Notes under the pieces: generated by a model
The model's database searches: none
What the model was told of the DNA's origin: nothing
What the model saw: only the letters and a program-made list of their open reading frames with translations
Translations under genes and position numbers: made by a program
Shown here: positions 25,906-33,766 of the stretch, one piece after another
How the letters are laid out: every line of letters starts with the position of its first letter
Position numbering within the stretch: position 1 is the stretch's first letter
DNA from: CBDFJH01 sp965198095
Lineage (GTDB): Bacteria > Latescibacterota > UBA2968 > GCA-2709665
Direction: 5' to 3'
DNA length: 64,000 nucleotides
NCBI GenBank assembly: GCA_965198095.1
Contig: OZ240239.1
Span: 1,054,001-1,118,000, forward strand

Positions 25906-26351
25906 TCGTGTCGAGTGCCCGAGCCTGGGGGTAGGGTGTCAACGATATCGTCAGGCAGGCCCCTCAAACGCCGGGGGGGCTCGGGCCGTGGCGACTCAGC
26001 CTCACTGGAAAGTATTGGCGCCGCGAAAGGAATGAACTCCTCCCCCCGCCTTATGCCCGCTGCGGGACCCGCCCCCACGCCGCGAATTTCCATTCGCCCC
26101 CACATCCGCCCCCGCACCTGACCCCGTCCCACAGAGGGCCCGGACCCCTGGGGAGAAGAAACGCCAAAGCAGCTAGGGAGCCGAAACGCCACGGCCGCGA
26201 TGACATCTGGCCCGAATCACTCGTGAAATCTGAACAATCTGCGTAAATACTGGGCTTTCCAGTTTTTTGCACCAGGACAAAGTTTTTTTACTCAAATTGG
26301 ATCACTGATTGTTCTTCATAAAATGATGGAAATTTTCAGCAAATATTCAGG
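25906..26351. other. Intergenic region, no gene seen
   Basis: Frames here have skewed composition (Pro/Arg-rich on both strands) and no recognisable family. Positions about 26224-26350 are A+T-rich and form the 3' flank of the RDD gene, but no terminator hairpin with a T-tract was found. Confidence 0.4.
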
Positions 26352-26780
26352 TTAATAACTCATATCGCTCTGACGGGCTTCCTTGTTTATGACCAGGCAA
26401 CCCGCCATGATGTCGTGCAGCCCCTGTTTTCTCTTCGTGAATGCGACCATGAGAAAGCCGATGAAAATGATCAGTGCAGAGACAAACTTGCTGAAATGTC
26501 GTCCCGAAGCCTTCCCGAAGCCGATGCGAGTTCCATCGAGGTCGGTGACCTTTATCCCAAGCGCCATTTTGCCCGGTGTCGCCTGCTTGTTCGATGACTC
26601 GAAAGATGCAAAATAGATCCAGCCGACCAATAAGCTTACGACGACCGCAAGGGGCTCCAATTCTGCTTCGGCGCCATGAGGGCGTCCAAGAATGAAGCCC
26701 GCCATCATGCCGATGGCAGTGGTGATCAGACTATCGATCAGTGCCGCCGCCACTCTTTTCCAAAACCCCGCGTACGTCAT
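26352..26780 (-). CDS. RDD-family membrane protein
   Basis: 142 residues with three to four hydrophobic helices. The family's name-giving residues are visible: Arg in FWKRVAAALID, its partner Asp in the same helix, and Asp in KQGLHDIMAG near the C-terminus. QATPGKMALGIKV is the conserved cytoplasmic loop. RDD proteins are small integral membrane proteins, some involved in Na+/H+ or compatible-solute transport; most are uncharacterised. The start at 26780 is preceded by GGGAGGG at 6 nt; a longer frame to 26882 lacks conservation. Confidence 0.85.
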   Translation of the reverse strand: MTYAGFWKRVAAALIDSLITTAIGMMAGFILGRPHGAEAELEPLAVVVSLLVGWIYFASFESSNKQATPGKMALGIKVTDLDGTRIGFGKASGRHFSKFVSALIIFIGFLMVAFTKRKQGLHDIMAGCLVINKEARQSDMSY

Positions 26781-26913
26781 GATGTCCCTCCCTTGTCGGG
26801 CGTGGTGTCCTTTCCTGTGTTTTTTGACAGTATGCCGATTTGGGAACCCCGCGATGCGGCGCAAACCGCGCCGTCGAGCCAAGGCGATGACTCAGCGTCG
26901 TCTTGTCTGGTCG

Positions 26914-27396
26914 CTATCTTGTCGAGCGGCTGCCTTCCCGCTCGGACTTGGGCTTCAGAAAATGCGGGTTGATGACGAATTCGTACTTCAGACCATCCGG
27001 GTCGAAGAAGAACGTCGCATAATATCCCTCAGCGTACTCGGGGCAGTCGCAGGGTGGGTCCTCCACGACGCAATGGCCCTGCTTCTCCAACGGAACCAGG
27101 ACCTCTCGGTAGAAGCGATCCACGTCGTCCCGGCTCGAGGCGCAGAAGGCCACGTGATCGTGGTGTCCGACGGCGCCCCGCACGTGGGGCACGTCCGCGT
27201 CTCTCTCATCCACCTGCCAGATGCTGATTTCGTGCGGCGTGTCCAGGTCCCGCCTGCCCCAATCCTGATGTTGCGCGTCCTCTCCGCCCAATTCGTAACC
27301 GAGATGCCGAAACATCGCCGTGTAGAACGGAGCTGAGCGCGCCATGTTCGAGACGACAATGTTCATGTGATGAAGGAGTCCCCGATGTGAGCTCAT
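26914..27396 (-). CDS. VOC family protein
   Basis: 160 residues. LLHHMNIVVSNMARSAPFYTAMFRHLGYE is a VOC opening motif with the first metal-ligand His. GHHDHVAFCASSRDDVDRFY opens the second half, and FFFDPDGLKYEFVIN ends it with the final Glu ligand. This pattern is close to glyoxalase-like proteins of unknown substrate (often annotated lactoylglutathione-lyase-like). Length is normal. Together with 25118-25528 and the broken copy at 16869-17245 it is the third VOC gene in the window. Confidence 0.83.
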   Translation of the reverse strand: MSSHRGLLHHMNIVVSNMARSAPFYTAMFRHLGYELGGEDAQHQDWGRRDLDTPHEISIWQVDERDADVPHVRGAVGHHDHVAFCASSRDDVDRFYREVLVPLEKQGHCVVEDPPCDCPEYAEGYYATFFFDPDGLKYEFVINPHFLKPKSEREGSRSTR

Positions 27397-27480
27397 TGGC
27401 GCTTCTCTCTGACAGGTTGCGGATCCACGGCGGCCTGAATCCCGGAACGTCCTGTTTCGCTCGCGATTGCCCGTATATCC

Positions 27481-28209
27481 TCACGCCTTCATTTTTTTTG
27501 CTCGAACACAAAGAAACCAAGGATGTCGTGACAATCGTTCATAAAACGCGGGATACTGTTCCTTGCATGCTTCAGCAGGGCGGGGCTCGATCATCTTTTC
27601 GACAAGAAAACCCGCGGGGTGTAAAGGCAGGATCATCTCACTCAGGGGACGATTAAAAAACTGCACCTTGACTTTGGGCGTTCCGAAACTGCCCCATACG
27701 TCTTCGACCAGCTCTGTCTCAAAATACTTGCCCTGTTCCAATACCGAGGGGTTGAAGGGATGGTGCGTGGAAAACACCAAATGTCCCGATTCCCGGAGAA
27801 TGCGGTAGATTTCCCTGAAGACGGCTCCCCAATCTTCAATGTAGTGTAGCGTGAGAGAGCAGACGACGCAGTCGAATGATTCATCCTCCAGAAAGTCGAG
27901 CGGTTGACTCAGATCCGCTTCGTAGACATCTGCGGACGTGCCCAGCCTCTCCTTCGCGATTTCCACCATCTTCGGCGTCACGTCGATGGCCGTAACGTTG
28001 GCTCCACCGGCCGCCAAAAGCTCAGCATACCAACCCGGACCGCATCCGGCGTCAAGCACGTCCCTGCCCTTCACGTCCGGAAGCAACGACAGCATAGCGG
28101 GCCGTTCGCAGTGCACGTTATGGGGTTTGGAGTCTACGGCCGCGGCATAGCGTTCCGCCCAGCTCTCATAGGATTTTCGTCCGATCGGTCTATCATCTTT
28201 CGTATTCAT
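27481..28209 (-). CDS. Class I SAM-dependent methyltransferase
   Basis: 242 residues. Motif I is VLDAGCGPGWYAELLA, motif II VTAIDVTPKMVEIAK, motif IV FDCVVCSLTLHYIEDW, and motif VI ILRESGHLVFSTHHPF. The last resembles the group of UbiE/Methyltransf_11 enzymes with an HHPF segment, seen in several small-molecule methyltransferases. GGAGAG lies 5-6 nt before the ATG at 28209. It lies on the same strand as, and about 96 bp from, the AAC(3)-like gene. Substrate unknown. Confidence 0.84.
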   Translation of the reverse strand: MNTKDDRPIGRKSYESWAERYAAAVDSKPHNVHCERPAMLSLLPDVKGRDVLDAGCGPGWYAELLAAGGANVTAIDVTPKMVEIAKERLGTSADVYEADLSQPLDFLEDESFDCVVCSLTLHYIEDWGAVFREIYRILRESGHLVFSTHHPFNPSVLEQGKYFETELVEDVWGSFGTPKVKVQFFNRPLSEMILPLHPAGFLVEKMIEPRPAEACKEQYPAFYERLSRHPWFLCVRAKKMKA

Positions 28210-28305
28210 CTCAGTCTCTCCGTGCGCGCCCTATCCTACCCGGTCGCTTGCGCGTAACGTTTCGCCGGTTTGCGAACCCCGGGTTTTTGCCGGACACGAA
28301 CAGGT

Positions 28306-29130
28306 TTATTGCGATCTATGCTCTTCGAGCCAACCGGTCGCAAAGTCCACGACGTCCCGTTGCGGCATGAGCTGGCAGTCTGCAAGACCCACCCGGCCGC
28401 GGCGGACGGCCTTTCCCGCGTCCGATCGCAGAAAGTCCTCACCGATGCGATCGAAATCCGAGCTGTCCAGGTTGATGTCTTCAAAGGAGGTCCATCTCCT
28501 CGCACCCGACGTAGAGACCGGCGCGCCCTCCCGGACGGCGCGTTTGGCCGGGAAAGTCGCACGATATTCCGCAAGGTGCATGGACGTATTGCGTGCATGA
28601 CGCACACCGAGAAGAAGAACAAAACCGTGCAAATCGTAGATTCTGGCGAGCGGCGAATGCTTGCCCAGGGCAAAGTCCAATGAATGATCGCTTATGATGC
28701 GCGACGCTCGAGGCCCGCGCGCACAAAACGAGTAGTGCGGATGTGCGCTGCGGAGAACGCCTCTCTGCTTGCGGAATGTCTCTGCGATCATACCCATGGA
28801 ACGCGTGGGCGTAAGGTCCACGTCGAAGGCCGGCATGGTCTCTCGTATGACCGGCCACCATGACGCCGGCACGGGGGGATTTTCCCACTTGCCCGGTTCG
28901 GTCAGGTCGGTTGAGTGGGCGGGCATCACAAGCGTTCCGGTGGAGCCCAGGACGTTCTGGAGGGCCATGATGACCGCCACGGACCCTCCGCACACCCATC
29001 CTGTCGAACCCAGGGACGAATGAACCAACAAGACCATCCCCGATCTGACGCCGAGCGCACCGAGATCCGTCCGTAACGTTTCGATCGTGGCGGGCGCGTT
29101 CGTCTTTTGAACGATTTTGCGTTCACTCAT
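28306..29130 (-). CDS. AAC(3)-family N-acetyltransferase-like protein (copy 2)
   Basis: 274 residues. LLVHSSLGSTGWVCGGSVAVIMAL, GTLVMPAHSTD and SAHPHYSFCARG are the conserved blocks of the Antibiotic_NAT family, and NTSMHLAEYRA carries the usual His. It is clearly diverged from copy 1 at 20414-21235, so it is an old paralogue or independently acquired. No resistance phenotype should be assumed. The 214 bp upstream, before the remnant at 29345, contains no gene. Confidence 0.82.
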   Translation of the reverse strand: MSERKIVQKTNAPATIETLRTDLGALGVRSGMVLLVHSSLGSTGWVCGGSVAVIMALQNVLGSTGTLVMPAHSTDLTEPGKWENPPVPASWWPVIRETMPAFDVDLTPTRSMGMIAETFRKQRGVLRSAHPHYSFCARGPRASRIISDHSLDFALGKHSPLARIYDLHGFVLLLGVRHARNTSMHLAEYRATFPAKRAVREGAPVSTSGARRWTSFEDINLDSSDFDRIGEDFLRSDAGKAVRRGRVGLADCQLMPQRDVVDFATGWLEEHRSQ

Positions 29131-29344
29131 GTCGAAGAAAAATTGAAGAAGCGAAGGCGTCGCAAGCGTCCCGCGAGAAAGCTAAAACCTCCTTCCAAGG
29201 AACCCTAAGCAAAAAGACAGCGCAACTTCACCGACCCGGAGTCCCGGATTGCGGTTTCCGGCGGCGCCCTCGTGCATGCCTGAGGCGCAACAGGTTGAAG
29301 GATCGAACCTGGAATTTCGAGACGGCTTCCGGGATACAGGCGGC

Positions 29345-29788
29345 TCATTCTCTCTCCGAGGCCCTACGGAGATTCGGGATGATCGGCTCGGGTTCGTCGG
29401 CCACGCCATGGGGGTGCGTTACGACGCAGTCGAGCAGGATCAGCTGTTCAGACGCTCTTGCAATCTTGGAAGAAGGAGGGGGCGCCGTGTATGCGTCGGC
29501 CTGGGTGACGTCCACGGTGTAGCCCAGGTCGGGCAGCGACTGGATCGTGATCGCGCCAGGTGGGTCGGGGGCGGTTCATTCCAGGACGACCAGCGGAAAG
29601 TCGCCGGATTTGACCAGGGTATAGCCGGTATGCAATGTATGCGGTGGGGGCAACTGTTCGATATCAACGCTAACGGCCGAGGTTGTTCCGAGGGTGCGAG
29701 ATACCCTGAAGACATCGCTTTCGACCCGGCCTCGATGGATCGTGATGCTGCTTGTCCCACCGTCAATGGTGCCGTTCGCGATACGGAT
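29345..29788 (-). pseudogene. Decayed C-terminal extension of the LRR protein (in-frame after two stops)
   Basis: Directly downstream of the TAG that ends the LRR gene, the same frame continues with homology to the giant protein at 33767-41218. IRIANGTIDGG, then VFRVSRTLGTTSAVSVD and GYTLVKSGDFPLVVLE match VVNGTIGSG, LTVSRTAGTTAAVTVD and GYALVKSTDLPLEVIE. A TGA (29576-29578) follows. Still in frame after it comes AITIQSLPDLGYTVDVTQADAY to a final stop at 29345, which matches the last ~70 residues of the M8 metallopeptidase modules. The segment is thus an M8-type tail joined, after a large internal deletion, to the post-LRR domain, and no longer translated unless readthrough occurs. Confidence 0.8.
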
Positions 29789-32700
29789 CTACAACACGAT
29801 ATCAAAGGGCGCGCCGGTGTGCGCTTTGGCCATGAACCGGGACGCTCCGGCCCGTTGCAGCGACACTGCAATGGGCAGGGGGTCGACGGGATTGCCTTCC
29901 AGATAAAGCTGTCTCAAGGCTTCCAATCCGGAAAAAATGCCTGTCGGCAGGGTGCTGAACTGGTTGTGGCTCAGGTCGAGCAGCTCCAGCTTTTTCAGCC
30001 TGGAGAGCAAGTCCTCCGGCAGGGTGCTGAATTGATTGTATCCCAAATACAGCCGTTTCAGCGCCGGCAGACCGGAAAACAGGTCCTTCGGCAAAGTGCT
30101 CAATCGATTCCCGCTCAGAGAGAGTACCTCCAGCACGGGCAGCCCCGAAAAGGCACGGGCATCCAGGGAACCCAGCCTGTTGCCCCACAGGGAGATCGAC
30201 TTCAGGCGCGACAGCCTGGAAAATACGCCTGCGGGCAGGGTGGTCAGGAAGTTGGCGCGCAAGTCGAGGCTTTCGAGCGCGGGCAGGCCGGCAAAGATAC
30301 CGGCGTTCAATTCGCTCAGAAAGCCATCGTATATCTTGATCTTTTTCAACGAGTTCAAGCCGGAAAAGACGCCGTTGGGCAACACCCTTATGTCGACGTG
30401 CTCCAACACGAGGTTCTCCATGCCCGTCAGGCCGGAAAAGTCGCCGGCGTCCAGTCCCCTTGCATCCTTGCGCCTCACGTCCAGGGAAGCAATCGCGGCC
30501 AGATGGCTTGCCGTCACGTCTCCACAAGCATCTATGCCGGGAATCGCGTTCACGATCGCGTCGCGTATCGGTGGGACGCGATCGCAGACGCTGATGAGCG
30601 GACCACGTGTCGTCCCCACGCCCGATGGCGACCAGGGGCTGTCGCCTTCGTCGTTGCGCGCCAGTACCTGCACCTCATAATCGGTGTTGGAGGTCAAGCC
30701 GGTGATGGTCGTGGTCGGTGCCGTGCCACGGTGGTCCCAGTCGGTGAACGCGCCCCCACTCGCCTTGTATTGGACGTCGTAGTCGGTAATGGCCGGCCCG
30801 GTGTTCTCCGGCTCGTCCCAGGTCACGGTCAGGCTGATGGACGAAGCTGCCTCGACCCGGGGCCTGTCCGGTGCCTCGGGGGGTTCGTCGACGTCGGCCA
30901 CGTGTACCGTCACCTCGATGGCGGCGATGCCCCCGTTGCGGTCGTCGGCTTCCACCGTCACCGAATAGCTGACTTTCGTCTCGTAGTCGTAGGCCACCCC
31001 GGACCGGGTGCGCAACTGCCCGCTTCCCGTGTCGACGGCGAAGCTGGCCTCGTCGGTGCCTGTGAGGCGGTAGGTCAGGCGGTGTCCGTCGTCGTCCGTG
31101 GCGCGGACCGGGTGCTGGATGTTCCGGTTCGCCCGGGTGTTCTCGGCCACGCTGCGGGTGGTGCTCGCACCCTCGTTGAACGTGGGGGCCTGATTGGTGG
31201 TGGGCGGCCTCGGCGGGCGCGGGACAACGACGACGGCGAAGGTCGTCTGCGCGGTGTTGCCGTAGACGTCGCCCGCGGTCGCGGTGATGGTTGCGCGGCC
31301 CGCGGCCACGGGGCGCACCGTTGCGATGGAGTCCGAGACCGTGACCGTGGCGATGGCTTCGTCCGACGATGCCGCCGTGTAGGTCAGGGTCCCCTGTGCG
31401 GGTCTGGTGAACGCGTTTGCCACGTTCAGAAGAACATCGCCGCCGCCCACGATCAGGTCCTGGTCGGGGATGACGCCGGCCACCTCCGGTCCACCGGTGG
31501 GCGTGCCGGAGACCGGCGTTGACCATTGACCGGTGCCCTCGTCGTTGAGGGTGCGCACGCGCACCTGATACGCCTGGTCGTTGGTCAGACCGGTGAGGGT
31601 GAGGCTGGTATCCATACGACTGCTCAGGATCCGTCCTTCTCGCCATTCCCCGTTCTCACCGGGCCGACCTGCCTGCGCCGAGTCCTGCTCGGCAGGCAGG
31701 TGCGCCACCTCGTAGCCGCTCACCGGGGGTTTGCCGGCTTCGTCATGGGCCGCATCCCAACGGACCGTCAACGCGCTGTCGCCGGGTGCGACGACCACAC
31801 CCGACGGCGGCGTGGAAGGCGGTTCGTCGGCGTCGGTGACGGCGATGCCCACCACAACGATGGTGCGGCCCCCCTCACCGTCGCTGACACGAACAGTTAC
31901 GGAGTATCTGTTCTTCGCTTCGTGGTCGTAGGCGATCCCTTCCCTTGTGCGAAGCTGCCCCGTGCCCGCGTCAAAGGTGAAGCTGTCCGCGTCCGCGCCG
32001 CGCAGGCGGTAGGAGAGGGGATTGCCGTCGGCATCGGCGGCAGTGATGGGAGAGCCGATCGGCTCTCCCGCCGGACTGTTCTCGACCACGGAACGGGTCA
32101 CCGTTGACGTGAACACCGGCGCGCGGTTCACTGTGTTGCCAAAGCTGTTGGCGAAGATCACGAAGTCGTCGAACGCGATGCCGCCGTCGCCGTTCAGGTC
32201 GTATCTTGCCTCATACTTCTCATCACCCTCCCGGTATCCGAACGCGCCTGCGAACAGCACGAAGTCCGCAAAGTCCACACGCCCGTTGCCGTCGAAGTCG
32301 GGGGACGGGGGCGCGGCGAGCTGCAGGGCGACGCCGAGGGCAGGGGATGCCACCTCTGACTGCCCACCCCGGGCAAGTTCGGCGCGCACCAGCCGGATCT
32401 CCGTCTCTGAAAACGCATCCGTGGCGCGAAAACGCGCCGTGCCGACCAAACCGGCGTTTACGGATGCCGGTCCGCCCGGGGACGCAACGTCGATCCGGAC
32501 AGAGGTGGAGTCCTGCTCTGCAAGCGCTTGGGCATCGGGCAACACGCCGCCCGCGTCGAATCCCTCGTAGACCACCTGGGTCGAATCGTATTCAAAGCGC
32601 ACGGAAAGACTGCTCGCACCTTGAATATCACTGCCGAAAATCTGAATGGGAACGACCTGACCGGGAGAGACGTCGCGCGAGGATACGGCCTGGTCGCCTT

Positions 32701-32839
32701 CGGAGTCATCCAGGTCCAGGGCGAGGGAAAAACGGCCGCGGGTCTGCGTGGATAGGGACCACGGGGAAATCAGGAGCGCCAGGCCCAGGAGGCCGGCGAT
32801 GCCGGGCGCGAGGATGCGGGATCTGAAAAGGCGTTCCAT
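29789..32839 (-). CDS. Secreted cohesin-dockerin-cadherin-Fn3-LRR protein
   Basis: About 1,016 residues from the ATG at 32839 (an upstream ATG at 32878 is less likely). Order: signal peptide (RSRILAPGIAGLLGLALLISPWS), cohesin-like domain (~35-175), two dockerin EF-hand loops (DFDGNGRVDFADF and YDLNGDGGIAFDDF, ~180-235), cadherin-like (ENSPAGEPIG to YDHEAKNRYSV), Fn3, Ig/BIG2-like (SSDEAIATVTVSD), second cadherin, second Fn3, a Cys-bounded LRR cap and about eight leucine-rich repeats (SGLPALKRLYLGYNQFSTLP type). It ends at TAG right after HTGAPFDIVL, where its homologue continues. Unlike its big neighbours it has no YWTD propeller. Extracellular binding or scaffold role inferred. Confidence 0.85.
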   Translation of the reverse strand: MERLFRSRILAPGIAGLLGLALLISPWSLSTQTRGRFSLALDLDDSEGDQAVSSRDVSPGQVVPIQIFGSDIQGASSLSVRFEYDSTQVVYEGFDAGGVLPDAQALAEQDSTSVRIDVASPGGPASVNAGLVGTARFRATDAFSETEIRLVRAELARGGQSEVASPALGVALQLAAPPSPDFDGNGRVDFADFVLFAGAFGYREGDEKYEARYDLNGDGGIAFDDFVIFANSFGNTVNRAPVFTSTVTRSVVENSPAGEPIGSPITAADADGNPLSYRLRGADADSFTFDAGTGQLRTREGIAYDHEAKNRYSVTVRVSDGEGGRTIVVVGIAVTDADEPPSTPPSGVVVAPGDSALTVRWDAAHDEAGKPPVSGYEVAHLPAEQDSAQAGRPGENGEWREGRILSSRMDTSLTLTGLTNDQAYQVRVRTLNDEGTGQWSTPVSGTPTGGPEVAGVIPDQDLIVGGGDVLLNVANAFTRPAQGTLTYTAASSDEAIATVTVSDSIATVRPVAAGRATITATAGDVYGNTAQTTFAVVVVPRPPRPPTTNQAPTFNEGASTTRSVAENTRANRNIQHPVRATDDDGHRLTYRLTGTDEASFAVDTGSGQLRTRSGVAYDYETKVSYSVTVEADDRNGGIAAIEVTVHVADVDEPPEAPDRPRVEAASSISLTVTWDEPENTGPAITDYDVQYKASGGAFTDWDHRGTAPTTTITGLTSNTDYEVQVLARNDEGDSPWSPSGVGTTRGPLISVCDRVPPIRDAIVNAIPGIDACGDVTASHLAAIASLDVRRKDARGLDAGDFSGLTGMENLVLEHVDIRVLPNGVFSGLNSLKKIKIYDGFLSELNAGIFAGLPALESLDLRANFLTTLPAGVFSRLSRLKSISLWGNRLGSLDARAFSGLPVLEVLSLSGNRLSTLPKDLFSGLPALKRLYLGYNQFSTLPEDLLSRLKKLELLDLSHNQFSTLPTGIFSGLEALRQLYLEGNPVDPLPIAVSLQRAGASRFMAKAHTGAPFDIVL

Positions 32840-32911
32840 GGGATAACGGCGATTTCCTTCGGATAGCGCGGGGTACATTCAGTCGCGAAACGACTAAAAC
32901 AAGGGGATATC

Positions 32912-33730
32912 TCAGTCGATCCTGGGCGCGACACGCGTCCCGTTTTTCTTATAAACCCGCTTGGCGCAGAAGTAGCCTTCGCTGCGCGATGATCGCGCGC
33001 CGCTGCGCCAGTTGCCTGCAAAGCCGTCGGCGGCAATTTCATGCACTTCCAGTACTGTATAGGCTCCGTCGAAGAGCATGTCGTCTCGACGATTGGCGTC
33101 TGCGCCGAGACGCAACAATATGCGGCGAGCGCCGGTTCGGCTGCTTTCGAGTACGAGAACGCCCGGTGCCTGTGGGTCTTCACTATCGGGATCGCCGACT
33201 TCGTAAGCACCGACTGCGCGGAGATTCACATTTGTAAATCCGTACAGCGGCGTCTCTGCACTGCCCAGCGAGTCGAGTCCCGATGGCTGAGAGCGCAAGG
33301 TAAGCGTGCCCTGCGCGGAGCGGGCGTCAGTGCCGTTGACGACCTCTACGAGTGTTAGCTGGTATTGCCCAGTTCTATCCGACAGGGTCACCTTGGGGTG
33401 CAGACTATCGGAAGTTGGCATGCAGGCGGGCGGCAGGCGTTTCACCACTTTGCCAAAATTATCGACGAAGAGCAGAAAATCGGCAAACCCAATCTCGCTA
33501 TTACCATCCAGATCGTATTTCGAATCATACCTCTCCCGGCCTTCCTGAGACCCAAACGCATCGACAAAGAGTAAGAAGTCGGGGATATCCACAATCCCAT
33601 TGCCATTGAAGTCCGGGGAAGGCGGGCTGCTATTTTGCGAAAAAAGAGACCACGGGAAAATCAAGAGCAAAAGGCTCAATACGCTGGCGATGCCGAACGC
33701 GAGTGGGAAAATTTTAACGCAGTGTTTCAT
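32912..33730 (-). CDS. Small secreted dockerin-type protein with unknown C-terminal domain
   Basis: About 272 residues. Signal peptide (MKHCVKIFPLAFGIASVLSL then LLLIFPWS), then immediately two dockerin-type calcium loops (DFNGNGIVDIPDF and YDLDGNSEIGFADF, residues ~38-95). No cohesin precedes them, unlike the neighbours. Residues ~110-272 are a beta-rich domain I do not recognise (TLSDRTGQYQLTLVEVVNG, LVLESSRTGARRILLRLG), ending basic. A dockerin-only protein beside cohesin-bearing ones is what a docking partner would look like. Another ATG 15 nt upstream is possible. It lies 36 bp downstream of the giant gene and 72 bp upstream of the LRR gene. Confidence 0.75.
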   Translation of the reverse strand: MKHCVKIFPLAFGIASVLSLLLLIFPWSLFSQNSSPPSPDFNGNGIVDIPDFLLFVDAFGSQEGRERYDSKYDLDGNSEIGFADFLLFVDNFGKVVKRLPPACMPTSDSLHPKVTLSDRTGQYQLTLVEVVNGTDARSAQGTLTLRSQPSGLDSLGSAETPLYGFTNVNLRAVGAYEVGDPDSEDPQAPGVLVLESSRTGARRILLRLGADANRRDDMLFDGAYTVLEVHEIAADGFAGNWRSGARSSRSEGYFCAKRVYKKNGTRVAPRID

Positions 33731-33766
33731 ATTGGCATATTCCATAAATTGCGCCAGTGTGTAACA

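Noticed and set aside
29249..31522. Long plus-strand frame opposite the LRR gene, and similar ones at 41320-42687, 46074-48422 and 59442-62708
   Set aside because: They are antisense shadows of the giant genes, caused by high G+C codon bias (Gly/Val/Asp/His-rich translations); the minus-strand frames carry clear domain motifs.
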